A stretch of DNA of 49,616 nt, taken from positions 1 to 49,616 of the IMG/VR virus record IMGVR_UViG_3300025132_000059; one strand, given 5' to 3'. Numbering within the stretch: the stretch's first letter is position 1; every line of letters begins with the position of its first letter. Origin of the DNA: a virus. Shown here one piece after another: positions 7,123-13,683 of the stretch. A program made the translations under genes and the position numbers. Under the pieces are notes generated by a model, which did no database searches, was not told where the DNA came from, and was given only the letters and a program-made list of their open reading frames with translations.

Positions 7123-7334
7123 TAGTCTGCGGGGGTGTTCAGGGCAGGGACGGAGTCAAAGAACTCCTGGGCGCTGGGCTGGTGTTGGATGCTGATCAGG
7201 AACTCGCCCGTTCTAGATGTGGTGGCCCATTTGTCAAGGGCGTGTTTCAGATCATCAGCGAAAATCGTTGTGAACTTGCGGCCCTCGTCTCCGTTAGGGA
7301 GTCGGACCTGGAAGACTGCTACGAAGCGTTTCAT
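7122..7334 (-). CDS. Hypothetical protein, 70 aa
   Basis: Start set at the ATG at 7332-7334 (MKRFVAVFQVRLPNGDEG), overlapping the stop of the 73-aa gene as ATGA; the frame stays open further upstream but with poor composition. Beta strand, turn, then a helix (FADDLKHALDKWATTS) and another strand (GEFLISIQHQP), a small alpha/beta fold. Function unknown. Confidence 0.65.
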   Translation of the reverse strand: MKRFVAVFQVRLPNGDEGRKFTTIFADDLKHALDKWATTSRTGEFLISIQHQPSAQEFFDSVPALNTPAD

Positions 7335-7552
7335 CGTTTGCACCTTTCGAGGTTGGCTGTGTGGGCGTTGCCGTTGCGGCTGTCGCTGAAGTAACGGTGA
7401 TCCCACCTGATGTGGGCCATCTGACCGTCTCCTCCCCAGAACCCGGTGATGGTTCCCCGGGCCTGGGGTGTGGTTCCCGTGTAGGCACAGGTGCTTTGCA
7501 GGAACTGGCGGTTGAATCGGACGCGGTCGCCGATCTCGAAGGAAGACTTCAT
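7331..7552 (-). CDS. Small SH3/KOW-like beta-barrel protein, 73 aa
   Basis: Start set at the ATG at 7550-7552 (MKSSFEIGDRVRFNRQF). The pattern FEIGDRVRFNRQ, then ARGTITGFWGG, then HIRWDH resembles a small SH3/KOW-type barrel, as in many short phage proteins that contact nucleic acid or protein partners. A much longer in-frame extension upstream is Arg/His/Ser-rich and lies over other genes, so it was rejected. Coupled by ATGA to both neighbours. Confidence 0.65.
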   Translation of the reverse strand: MKSSFEIGDRVRFNRQFLQSTCAYTGTTPQARGTITGFWGGDGQMAHIRWDHRYFSDSRNGNAHTANLERCKR

Positions 7553-7725
7553 TGACACTTCTCCTGGTGAAGGGTTTCGATGGCGTTGCAGAGGAGAGCA
7601 GAGGCTAGGCCGGTGGTGGTGATGGGCATCGAGAGCCACTCCTCTAGGTCTTCGAGCATCCTGACGTGCTTGGCTTCGAGCCTGCACCGGACGGTGGGAC
7701 TGGTGAGCTGAGTCGAGAGGGACAT
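7549..7725 (-). CDS. Small helical protein, 58 aa
   Basis: Start set at the ATG at 7723-7725 (MSLSTQLTSPTVRCRLEA); an in-frame ATG 4 codons earlier overlaps the previous gene's stop. The body is helical (HVRMLEDLEEWLSM, then ASALLCNAIETLH). The small strand plus helices layout is loosely like ribbon-helix-helix proteins, but I cannot confirm it. Confidence 0.6.
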   Translation of the reverse strand: MSLSTQLTSPTVRCRLEAKHVRMLEDLEEWLSMPITTTGLASALLCNAIETLHQEKCQ

Positions 7726-7727
7726 GA

Positions 7728-8135
7728 TCAGAACCAAACAGGGGAGGGATTGAAGCCAACGGCCTGGAGCTTGTCGTGCAGTGCGACCATGGATCTCCTG
7801 AGTCTGCTGACTGCCAGGGGATCGTCAATCCACTCGTCTGTCATCCGGTCGATGGTGCTGCCCTCCCAACAATCCATCAGGGCGAGGCGCCCTAGGTTGC
7901 TGAGAGTGCTGACGTTGATTCGTTCTGGCTTGTAGACGTACTGGCCTGCCTCATAGGTCTCCCCAAAGCTGCGTTTAATGCTGGCAACTTCAAAGGCGAT
8001 AGAGTCGGCGGTCTCGTCATCGAGCGGGACGCCTGGCTCAGCAATCGCGTTAGCTAGGCTTTCCTCAATGCAACAGTCAGGGCGATCAGCCAGGATGCTG
8101 GCCTGATACGGACTGAGCTTTAGAAATGTCGGCAT
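7728..8135 (-). CDS. Hypothetical protein, 135 aa
   Basis: Starts MPTFLKLSPYQASILADRPD. A Cys pair (DCCIEES) and several acidic helices follow (DDETADSIAFEVASI and RMTDEWIDDPLAVSRLRR). Predominantly helical, soluble, and no motif I recognise. A 53-nt gap separates it from the 90-aa gene upstream, so it may have its own ribosome binding site; none with good SD identity is seen. Confidence 0.7.
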   Translation of the reverse strand: MPTFLKLSPYQASILADRPDCCIEESLANAIAEPGVPLDDETADSIAFEVASIKRSFGETYEAGQYVYKPERINVSTLSNLGRLALMDCWEGSTIDRMTDEWIDDPLAVSRLRRSMVALHDKLQAVGFNPSPVWF

Positions 8136-8188
8136 GGGTCAAAGGTCGTTCGGTACAAATAAGAATGAAGAAAAAATCGGTGTTGTGC

Positions 8189-8461
8189 TCAGGCCTTCTG
8201 CCATGGGGCAGGCGGGAACACCAGATCGGCGATGGCCTGCATCGTGGCCTCGCTTTCCTCGGCCTCAGCCTCAGCCTCTCGGATCTGGCCCTTAAGGTCG
8301 CTGATCATCTCTTCCAACTGGCCTGACCGGGGCTGGATCGCCTCATCAAGGGCAGCCATCAGGCTGTGGAGTTGATCGTATGCCTCAAAAATGTCATCCG
8401 ATTCCCATACCGGGTGAAGGAAGCCGATCTCATCAAGTCGGTTCAGTGTGAAGCGTGCCAT
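8189..8461 (-). CDS. Acidic coiled-coil protein, 90 aa
   Basis: Starts MARFTLNRLDEIGFLHPVWE. Residues about 45-75 are a strongly acidic helix (DLKGQIREAEAEAEESEATM) that is very likely a coiled coil. The 5' leader ends in CCATCAGCACC directly before the ATG, the same string that precedes the 100-aa gene at 8793. Function unknown. Confidence 0.65.
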   Translation of the reverse strand: MARFTLNRLDEIGFLHPVWESDDIFEAYDQLHSLMAALDEAIQPRSGQLEEMISDLKGQIREAEAEAEESEATMQAIADLVFPPAPWQKA

Positions 8462-8490
8462 GGTGCTGATGGAGATAGAGGGTCAGGGGT

Positions 8491-8793
8491 TCAGGCGATG
8501 GCCTGTTCTTGCTTTGCTTTCTTGACGAGAGCCATGATCTGGTCGACGTCCATGTTCCAGCCCTCCCGCTTGGCAAGAGCGCAGGTCTCTATGTAGTGCG
8601 GGTCCAGTCGTTCGGTCATGCTCCGGAGCTCCCGTGCGAGAACCATGTCGGACCCATAGGCCCATGCCACGGTCTCGTCCCTGTCGAGATCAACCTGAGC
8701 CAGGTGTTGAAGCCAGGAGAGCTCAGCCCCTGATAGGGTCAGGGTGACGGTCAGTCGGTTGCGCTTGGTCAGGGATGCAGAATCGATGTTCAT
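8491..8793 (-). CDS. Hypothetical protein, 100 aa, ribbon-helix-helix-like
   Basis: Start set at the ATG at 8791-8793 (MNIDSASLTKRNRLTVTLTL); the frame is open further upstream but with poor composition. The strand RLTVTLTLSGAE followed by helix LSWLQHLAQVD resembles a ribbon-helix-helix DNA-binding unit, and the C-terminal half is helical (MDVDQIMALVKKAKQEQ). Probably a small phage regulator by this similarity. Shares its leader string with the 90-aa gene downstream. Confidence 0.6.
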   Translation of the reverse strand: MNIDSASLTKRNRLTVTLTLSGAELSWLQHLAQVDLDRDETVAWAYGSDMVLARELRSMTERLDPHYIETCALAKREGWNMDVDQIMALVKKAKQEQAIA

Positions 8794-8824
8794 GGTGCTG
8801 ATGGGATGATGGGACAAGGGATGA

Positions 8825-9532
8825 TCACTGGCCTTTGAAGTGCTTTGCACCAGAGCCATGGGCCTCAACGAACACGTCAAGCTTGGCCCCGTCACACAGT
8901 GCACAGGTCTGGCACTGCGCTGAGGAATTCTCAACGGTGGCCGGGCATTGCTTACCGGAGAATGCAGCCTGTCCCTTAGGGACCACTGCAAATGTCTTCC
9001 AGCCATGGGCGGATGCTTCCAGATAATCCCGCATTCCGTCGCAGGATGCCTGTAGACTGCCTCGGCTCCACTGGGCGAAGGCCTCGCGCCACTGGTGTGT
9101 ATATCCGGTGTGACCTGCCGCAGCGCCGTTCACAGCATGGAAGATCACGGGATCGATGATCGCCGGATCGCCATAGGCTCCCCATCGGATCTTGCGGGTC
9201 TTCAGGTACTTCTCACCATCGGCGACCGTCAGATCCTCCTGATACCCGCCACCCTTGTAGGTACGCCAGACAGACAGCGGAGCTTGTCCCACGTTGACGT
9301 AACAGGATCGGGAGCCGTCAGCCTGTCTCCGGTGCGGGCAGTTGCCGCAGACTGATACATCAGCCCCGGATTTGATCGCGTCGACAGGGGAGACGTCCTC
9401 CCGCAGAATCCAGACCTGGCACATGTTCCCGGTCTTCCGGTTGCCAGATTCGAGAGTGAGAATCGCCACGAACGGTTGCCCGTCAATAGGGGAGACGCCG
9501 CGTTGAAGAATGAAGCCCTTAGGTCTTGCCAT
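8825..9532 (-). CDS. Conserved phage protein of unknown function with CGNCPHR motif, 235 aa
   Basis: Resembles a family widespread in phages and some plasmids, with the signatures ILTLESGNRKTGNMCQVWIL, DVSVCGNCPHR, SCYVNVGQAP, VWRTYKGGGY, GAYGDPAIIDP and HTGYTHQW in that order, and a Cys-rich C-terminus (CPATVENSSAQCQTCALCDG). The conserved Cys pairs suggest metal binding. The function of the family is not known to me. A stem-loop shared with two other genes sits 5 nt before its ATG. Confidence 0.85.
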   Translation of the reverse strand: MARPKGFILQRGVSPIDGQPFVAILTLESGNRKTGNMCQVWILREDVSPVDAIKSGADVSVCGNCPHRRQADGSRSCYVNVGQAPLSVWRTYKGGGYQEDLTVADGEKYLKTRKIRWGAYGDPAIIDPVIFHAVNGAAAGHTGYTHQWREAFAQWSRGSLQASCDGMRDYLEASAHGWKTFAVVPKGQAAFSGKQCPATVENSSAQCQTCALCDGAKLDVFVEAHGSGAKHFKGQ

Positions 9533-9537
9533 GGTGA

Positions 9538-9556
9538 TGATCCTGAGAAGTGATCA
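9538..9556 (-). promoter_or_regulatory. Start-codon-proximal stem-loop, copy 1
   Basis: On the plus strand TGATC, a 9-nt centre CTGAGAAGT, then GATCA. Read on the transcribed minus strand, it forms a 5-bp stem whose base ends exactly 5 nt before the ATG of the 235-aa gene. Copies 2 and 3 have TGAAC/GTTCA arms around a nearly identical centre, so the arms have changed together. Confidence 0.65.
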
Positions 9557-9843
9557 GAAGGCGAAGCGGTTTCCCGGTTTCGCTGTGCTCAAATTAAATC
9601 GGATTGGTCTGGGGGAGAAGGAACAGCAGCGCATTGTTATTAAATGCAACAATTGTTCCTGAAGTAAGGGATGCAGCCGTGGACACGGTGGCCCGTAGTT
9701 TTCCCCAGGGACTTACGCCGCCAATGGGACCCGGGAGTCTCACCAGTAGCCTGGCGATCCGCCGTCCTTGGTATTGAGAATTGCTCGCAATTAGGGGCAG
9801 AATAGGGGGAAAATGGCCTGATTTGACCGATTTTGGCGGTCCA

Positions 9844-9870
9844 GCGTACCTGCATTAAAGACAGGTACGC
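9844..9870. repeat. Perfect 9-bp inverted repeat
   Basis: GCGTACCTG at 9844-9852 and its exact complement CAGGTACGC at 9862-9870, separated by 9 nt. It stands just downstream of the stop of the 63-aa gene side and is followed by AAAA on the plus strand, not by a T-run on the transcribed strand. An operator or an mRNA hairpin is more likely than an intrinsic terminator. Confidence 0.6.
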
Positions 9871-9889
9871 AAAATCTGGACTTAATGGG

Positions 9890-10081
9890 TCAATCCGTGG
9901 CCTCAGTCAGCCAGATGGAGCACTCCCAAATCGGTCCACGGTCCCCACGGTGCCAGGTGTCGCAGTCTGAGACTGTAAAACCGGCGGCCATGGCGTAATC
10001 CCGGAGGTGGGAGACGAGTTCATCTAGGTCCGAGCGCCCAGCGGACGCCCGGATGTGAACTTTGCGGGGCTTTCGGGTCAC
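9890..10081 (-). CDS. Small basic protein, 63 aa
   Basis: Starts MTRKPRKVHIRASAGRSDLD, then a helix (ELVSHLRDYAMAAG) and a strand with FTVSDCDTWHRGD and IWECSIWLTEATD. Small alpha/beta protein with a basic N-terminus. Overlaps the stop of the 79-aa gene by 4 nt. No family recognised. Confidence 0.65.
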   Translation of the reverse strand: MTRKPRKVHIRASAGRSDLDELVSHLRDYAMAAGFTVSDCDTWHRGDRGPIWECSIWLTEATD

Positions 10082-10317
10082 TGGCCGTAGGATTTCAGCA
10101 TTTCCCGGTAGGTACGGGCAGAAATCTCCCGGCGTTCGGCGAAAAATGCATCCGCCCGGAGGGATTCAGGGACACAATTGTGGCCCAGATAGCCCTCATC
10201 CCACACCCAGTGGGTAGTTTCGCCGTCAACCACAGCCGTTCTCACATAGAGGCGCTGGGGATTGCCGTAGTAGTCATTCGGCGCACAGAGATGCGCCATA
10301 TGGGTCGAAATTTTCAT
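10078..10317 (-). CDS. Hypothetical protein, 79 aa
   Basis: Starts MKISTHMAHLCAPNDYYGN, beta-rich first half (RLYVRTAVVDGETTHWVWDE) and a helical C-terminus (REISARTYREMLKSYGQ). Second gene of the leftward operon. Its leader carries the shared stem-loop and a run of eight C on the sense strand, nearly identical to the leader of the 54-aa gene. Function unknown. Confidence 0.65.
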   Translation of the reverse strand: MKISTHMAHLCAPNDYYGNPQRLYVRTAVVDGETTHWVWDEGYLGHNCVPESLRADAFFAERREISARTYREMLKSYGQ

Positions 10318-10320
10318 GAT

Positions 10321-10353
10321 GGTGAACCTTAGAAGTGTTCAGAGAGGGGGGGG
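10321..10353. repeat. Leader direct repeat, copy A
   Basis: This 33-nt block differs at one position from 10536-10568. It comprises the stem-loop plus AGAGA and an eight-G run, so the whole 5' leader of the operon's first two genes looks duplicated. Partner copy: 10536-10568. Confidence 0.7.
10323..10341 (-). promoter_or_regulatory. Start-codon-proximal stem-loop, copy 2
   Basis: TGAAC, a 9-nt centre CTTAGAAGT, then GTTCA on the plus strand. In the minus-strand transcript the stem base ends 5 nt before the ATG of the 79-aa gene. The loop carries only a weak AAGG as a possible Shine-Dalgarno. Confidence 0.65.
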
Positions 10354-10361
10354 ATCCCCCC
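10348..10361. repeat. GC-only 14-bp palindrome
   Basis: Six G, AT, six C: a perfect palindrome right after leader copy A and 7 nt from the stop of the 54-aa gene. It could form a strong hairpin in the operon mRNA. No T-run follows, so a terminator function is doubtful. Confidence 0.5.
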
Positions 10362-10367
10362 TAGAGG

Positions 10368-10532
10368 TTAGCTGGCGTGGCCCAGGCGGATGCACAGGGC
10401 CTCGTAAACCCAGTATTCGCAGACATCGAAGACCACGTCAAGGGCCTTGGGGTTCTTCGTGACGTAGGTCTCGAGCGAGTCGAGTGAGTCACAAAGCGCA
10501 ATGGCGGCGCGGTGATCAGCGGATTTCGTCAT
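10368..10532 (-). CDS. Small helical protein, 54 aa, first gene of the leftward operon
   Basis: ATG at 10530-10532, TAA at 10368-10370. Helical, with MTKSADHRAAIALCDSLDSL at the start and a second helix (VVFDVCEYWVYEALCIRLG). It is the first gene left of the divergent control region, with the shared stem-loop and poly-C run in its leader. Function unknown; first place in an early-type operon suggests an immediate-early role. Confidence 0.65.
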   Translation of the reverse strand: MTKSADHRAAIALCDSLDSLETYVTKNPKALDVVFDVCEYWVYEALCIRLGHAS

Positions 10533-10535
10533 GTA

Positions 10536-10568
10536 GGTGAACTTTAGAAGTGTTCAGAGAGGGGGGGG
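10536..10568. repeat. Leader direct repeat, copy B
   Basis: Second copy of the leader block (see 10321-10353), one difference in 33 nt. It is followed by further G-rich sequence to about 10577, giving the sense strand of the first operon gene a C-rich 5' leader. Confidence 0.7.
10538..10556 (-). promoter_or_regulatory. Start-codon-proximal stem-loop, copy 3
   Basis: TGAAC, a 9-nt centre TTTAGAAGT, then GTTCA on the plus strand, again ending 5 nt before the ATG of the 54-aa gene. Same arms as copy 2, with one change in the centre. Confidence 0.65.
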
Positions 10569-10660
10569 AGGGGGAGGCCCTGCCCCGGTGACTCAACCCT
10601 AGCAAATCGTTTCGGGTTTCGCCAGTTGTGAAATGTCGGCGCTGTTCGTCCGACAAATCC

Positions 10661-10688
10661 AACTTAACCGATCTGCGGCACGTGTCAA
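10661..10688 (-). promoter_or_regulatory. Candidate sigma70-type promoter for the leftward operon
   Basis: On the minus strand TTGACA (10683-10688) is a perfect -35, followed after 16 nt by TAAGTT (10661-10666), a weak -10. It points into the 54-aa gene through a leader of about 120 nt carrying the C-rich block and stem-loop. Confidence 0.35.
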
Positions 10689-10894
10689 GTTCGCCGCAAA
10701 TACATATATAGATGGCGCGAAAATGTAAACGTTTGTAACTAAATATGACGACGCTTCATAAAGAAATGTCACATGAAGCTTCTTTTTTTCCTCTCACGTA
10801 AACTTTTGTGACAGGCCCGCCAGATGTCTCTCCGAATTATTTCCCCAATTTGCCCTAAATATAGGCGGTTTTGGGGGTTTTGGCTACGAAGGAG

Positions 10895-10921
10895 TTGACT
10901 CCACTTAAAATCGTTTATATC
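10895..10921 (+). promoter_or_regulatory. Candidate promoter for the rightward block
   Basis: TTGACT (10895-10900) and TATATC (10916-10921) spaced by 15 nt, 19 nt before the first rightward ATG. The -35 lies within a small inverted repeat GGAGT/ACTCC, and the -10 abuts the palindrome TATCGCGATA, which could be an operator. Both boxes are imperfect. Confidence 0.35.
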
Positions 10922-10940
10922 GCGATAAAAAGGGATAGTT

Positions 10941-12194
10941 ATGGCCGTATCCCCGGCAGATTTCGAGTTTTATTCACGTGTAACTGGTATTCCGATCCCT
11001 AATGATCCGGTAGCCAGGATGCGTATGGCGCCACAGGTTTATGCGATGCGGCGTAGTCCGATGAGCAAAGTTGCAGGTGCTTTAGGCACTGCTGCAAAAG
11101 CTGCATTAGCAGGCGGTGCTGCTGTTGGAGCCGGTCTGTTAGTTAAAGAATTAGCTGGCAGGATGGGCGAATCGGGTGAAACAAAAGAAACTGCTGAAAA
11201 AACACCGGAAATGGCTGTTTCGGCACCATCAGCGCGTGATGCAGCAGAAAGTTTCGTTGAATCAGTAACTCACGGGTTCAAACAGGATTCTGGCGAGGAA
11301 TTAGTTGGTCGGGCTGCTACTCCTGAGGAAGTTGCTGCATTTAGGCAACGTATTTCGCATCAAACCGAGGTTCCCCAGGCAGATCCAAATCTGGCGAACG
11401 AAAGTTTTGATGCACAACGGGCTTCGGTGAGTGAACCCGTCGAATCCTTGACAACGGGCAGGCCAGTACAGGCGGCCCCTGGTTTAGAAGATGCAGTTGC
11501 CCAAGCTGAAGAGTTTTTTGAAGGAGGCGGCAGAGGAATCAGCCCATTTCAGGCCGGTGGCGCTATGCCCGAGCTTGCGAGTCAGCGTCGTGTTGTAGAT
11601 GCAACTGTTGGAGATTTCCCGAAGAGCATCCAGGGTGACGTTGCGCGTTTTCTTAGTAACTTAGGTTCAGCTCCTTCTGAGAGTGCAGTTTCTGCGCCTG
11701 CTCAGTCTGAAGCTCAAGAATTCCGCCAACAATTAGGACGCATGAGCGAAAGAGATCAAGTCCAGTATCAGGGTGGCCTTGCTGGTGGCAAACCTCAAGG
11801 TATTCACGGCGCCCTTGAAAATACAGCTGATGCAATGGGAGATGCTCCCCTCGGTGGCATCGAGGCTTCTAAGTCAATGATGGGCGAGATGCTTCAACGC
11901 GGAAACGTTCTTCCGAATGCTGGTGAAATCATGAGCGGTATGGGTAGTGCTCCTGCTCCCACCCCAGTTGATCCTTTGACTGGTGATTATCGTGCTTTTG
12001 TCTCTGACAAAGGTGTCGAGATTGGTAATCTTCTGAAGCAATCACAGGAGAAGAAATCAGCCCCTGCAATGGATCCCCGTCGCCAAGAAATCACCGACAC
12101 AATTAGAAAGTATCGGGCAAATCTTCCTCGTGCTGAGCAGGATGCTTTGATCGATAAACTGTACGGAATGACCGATAAAGGTGATCGGTTTTGA
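10941..12194 (+). CDS. Putative internal virion/ejection protein, 417 aa
   Basis: First gene of the rightward block. An Ala/Gly-rich hydrophobic segment (residues about 43-67, AGALGTAAKAALAGGAAVGA) that could enter a membrane is followed by long, low-complexity Ala/Ser/Glu/Pro sequence and a short helical C-terminus. Glycine-zipper-like segments of this kind occur in phage proteins that are ejected with the DNA. It lies with five more Ala/Gly-rich genes upstream of terL. No enzyme motif is seen; the ejection role is inferred from composition and position. Confidence 0.7.
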   Translation: MAVSPADFEFYSRVTGIPIPNDPVARMRMAPQVYAMRRSPMSKVAGALGTAAKAALAGGAAVGAGLLVKELAGRMGESGETKETAEKTPEMAVSAPSARDAAESFVESVTHGFKQDSGEELVGRAATPEEVAAFRQRISHQTEVPQADPNLANESFDAQRASVSEPVESLTTGRPVQAAPGLEDAVAQAEEFFEGGGRGISPFQAGGAMPELASQRRVVDATVGDFPKSIQGDVARFLSNLGSAPSESAVSAPAQSEAQEFRQQLGRMSERDQVQYQGGLAGGKPQGIHGALENTADAMGDAPLGGIEASKSMMGEMLQRGNVLPNAGEIMSGMGSAPAPTPVDPLTGDYRAFVSDKGVEIGNLLKQSQEKKSAPAMDPRRQEITDTIRKYRANLPRAEQDALIDKLYGMTDKGDRF

Positions 12195-12224
12195 TGTAAG
12201 ATAGTTGTATATAACTCTCTTACC

Positions 12225-12620
12225 ATGACCTTCCTCGAACCGGTTATTGCCTCTGCTTTAGGCGCAGCGGTCACCGCACTTGTGGTGTTCCTGAAGAAGA
12301 ACATGGCGGCCAATAAGATTCTTGCTTATGGCCCATTGATGCAAAAGGCATACGACATCATCGACCCTGTGCTGGATAAAAACATCCACAACTGGGACGG
12401 ATCCAAGGTTGATAAAGCGTTTGAGTTAGCCGTCGAATCTGTGGCCGATGGTGAACTCTCCGCTTCTGAAGTAAAAGAACTCGCTATCCATATGGCTGAG
12501 TCTTGGCTTCCTGCAGCAGCTGCCAACAAAGTGCGTCTGCTTGAGAAGTCTGGTATGCCTCTGGAGCAACGCCAAGCCGCAGAAGAACTGACCGCTAAGG
12601 TCAATACAACTGCTGCTTGA
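12225..12620 (+). CDS. Membrane-anchored structural or internal protein, 131 aa
   Basis: N-terminal hydrophobic segment (IASALGAAVTALVVFLKKN, residues 8-26) followed by helices with YDIIDPVLDKNIHNWDG and an acidic helix (DGELSASEVKELAIHMAESW). One predicted membrane pass and a soluble helical domain. Ends in tandem in-frame stops TGA-TAA. Could be an internal virion protein or a membrane accessory protein; the neighbours favour the first. Confidence 0.65.
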   Translation: MTFLEPVIASALGAAVTALVVFLKKNMAANKILAYGPLMQKAYDIIDPVLDKNIHNWDGSKVDKAFELAVESVADGELSASEVKELAIHMAESWLPAAAANKVRLLEKSGMPLEQRQAAEELTAKVNTTAA

Positions 12621-12622
12621 TA

Positions 12623-13069
12623 ATGGCAACATTCAAACGCCGCACTGATAATCGCGAAGAAAATTATTTACAGGGAAAAGCCCCTTATTCAGGGACTTTG
12701 GGGAGAACTGGGCAGATCAACCCGTTGGATAAGTTTGCTGCAGACATGCAGGATCGGAATCCAGGGTATGAGGAGTTTCAAACTGACGGGAGAACTTTTC
12801 AGGAAATAGCTCCTCTTTCTCAGGCAAAGTTTGATCGCGCTGCTTCAACGTCTATGCCTGCATTCCGCGATGATGTAGACAATGCCCATGCAATTAATTT
12901 TCTGAATAACTATCAACTAAGTGTTCAGAAAGGTTTGATTAGTGAGGACGATAGGGTAGGCCCAGATAAAATAGCTAATATCGCAACACAGCCTGCGACT
13001 ATGGCTTCTAACGAAAGTAGCCCTGAAACAGCAGGCAAATTCCCTGGCGCCAGTGGAGTGAAGATTTAA
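12623..13069 (+). CDS. Hypothetical virion-associated protein, 148 aa
   Basis: Start set at the ATG at 12623 (MATFKRRTDNREENYLQG), within the tandem stops of the previous gene; a TTG two codons upstream is the alternative. Polar, low in hydrophobic residues, with GKAPYSGTLGRTGQINPLDK. Likely partly disordered. Ends directly next to the start of the 201-aa gene. Confidence 0.65.
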   Translation: MATFKRRTDNREENYLQGKAPYSGTLGRTGQINPLDKFAADMQDRNPGYEEFQTDGRTFQEIAPLSQAKFDRAASTSMPAFRDDVDNAHAINFLNNYQLSVQKGLISEDDRVGPDKIANIATQPATMASNESSPETAGKFPGASGVKI

Positions 13070-13675
13070 ATGAATAAAGTTACAGGCCGAATGGCTGGCA
13101 AGGCTTTAGGTGTTTTTTTAGATGCTATTGGTTCGGCGGCTGCAACTAAAGCCACTGATTATGTAGCGTCAAAAATTGCAGGTTCAGAGCTTGCTGATAA
13201 AACTGACGCACCTGGCCTACGTGGCGACATTCTTCGTGGAGCTCCTCAAGCTGCAGGTGAAATCGCAAGATACGGAGCACCTATCGCTACTGCCGCTGCT
13301 GGTGGAGCACTCTTGGCAGGAGGGACTGCCTTAGTACAGGGCATCGGACCTGGCGAAAAACCTCGTTCTGACTACTACGTCGGAATGGGTAGCCCGATTG
13401 ATCAGATGGCAATGCGCCAACAGGGAGCAGTTGACCAGTTGATGATGCGTCAACAAGGTTCAGCCGAAAGCATCGAGCAGAAGTTAATGGCCGACCTGGT
13501 CCGGACTCAGGCACACGCTGCACTTGCAGACCGTAAGTTTGAACATCAAATGGCGTTACAACAGCATCGCCAAGATGCGATGACACCGCGTAATCAGCCG
13601 ATGTCAGGTGGCGGTGATTTAAACTATGTATTCAGGCAGGGCTACGACAACCTCAGTCGTAATTACAGCTATTAA
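13070..13675 (+). CDS. Putative internal virion protein, 201 aa
   Basis: Ala/Gly-rich hydrophobic segment at about 68-92 (APIATAAAGGALLAGGTALV), then a Met/Gln-rich region with two related copies (QMAMRQQGAVDQL and LMMRQQGSAESIE) and a helical C-terminus ending in RNYSY. The mix of glycine-zipper segment and Gln-rich helix repeats matches its neighbours and suggests an ejected or internal protein. Confidence 0.65.
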   Translation: MNKVTGRMAGKALGVFLDAIGSAAATKATDYVASKIAGSELADKTDAPGLRGDILRGAPQAAGEIARYGAPIATAAAGGALLAGGTALVQGIGPGEKPRSDYYVGMGSPIDQMAMRQQGAVDQLMMRQQGSAESIEQKLMADLVRTQAHAALADRKFEHQMALQQHRQDAMTPRNQPMSGGGDLNYVFRQGYDNLSRNYSY

Positions 13676-13683
13676 TTAGAAAA

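Larger units (their letters stand above)
9533..9889. other. Non-coding gap in the leftward operon
   Basis: About 360 nt without a convincing gene. It holds the leader and stem-loop of the 235-aa gene (9538-9556) and a perfect 9-bp inverted repeat near the other end (9844-9870). A 71-codon minus-strand frame at 9640-9855 has unlikely composition. The gap may hold a promoter for the operon downstream, but I see no convincing -35/-10 pair. Confidence 0.6.
10533..10940. other. Divergent non-coding control region
   Basis: About 400 nt with no plausible gene on either strand, between the leftward and rightward gene blocks. It holds leader copy B, AT-rich tracts (around 10700 and 10785), a perfect TTGACA read leftward, a TTGACT read rightward, and a 10-bp palindrome TATCGCGATA at 10918-10927 next to the first rightward gene. 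It must carry the promoters for both blocks; a replication origin is possible but nothing specific shows it. Confidence 0.7.

Noticed and set aside
7331-7828. 165-codon version of the SH3-like gene
   Set aside because: The extra 92 residues are His/Arg/Ser/Pro-rich and run across two real genes; the ATG at 7552 gives the ATGA coupling seen throughout the operon.
9640-9855. 71-codon minus-strand frame in the gap
   Set aside because: Arg/Ser/Gly-rich with no clear secondary structure pattern and no ribosome site; treated as non-coding.
9844-9880. Intrinsic terminator at the 9-bp inverted repeat
   Set aside because: No T-run follows on the transcribed minus strand; AAAA follows on the plus strand, where no gene is being ended.
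10690-10715. ACATATATAG as a promoter or origin
   Set aside because: AT-rich but with no matching partner box and no repeats that would mark an origin.
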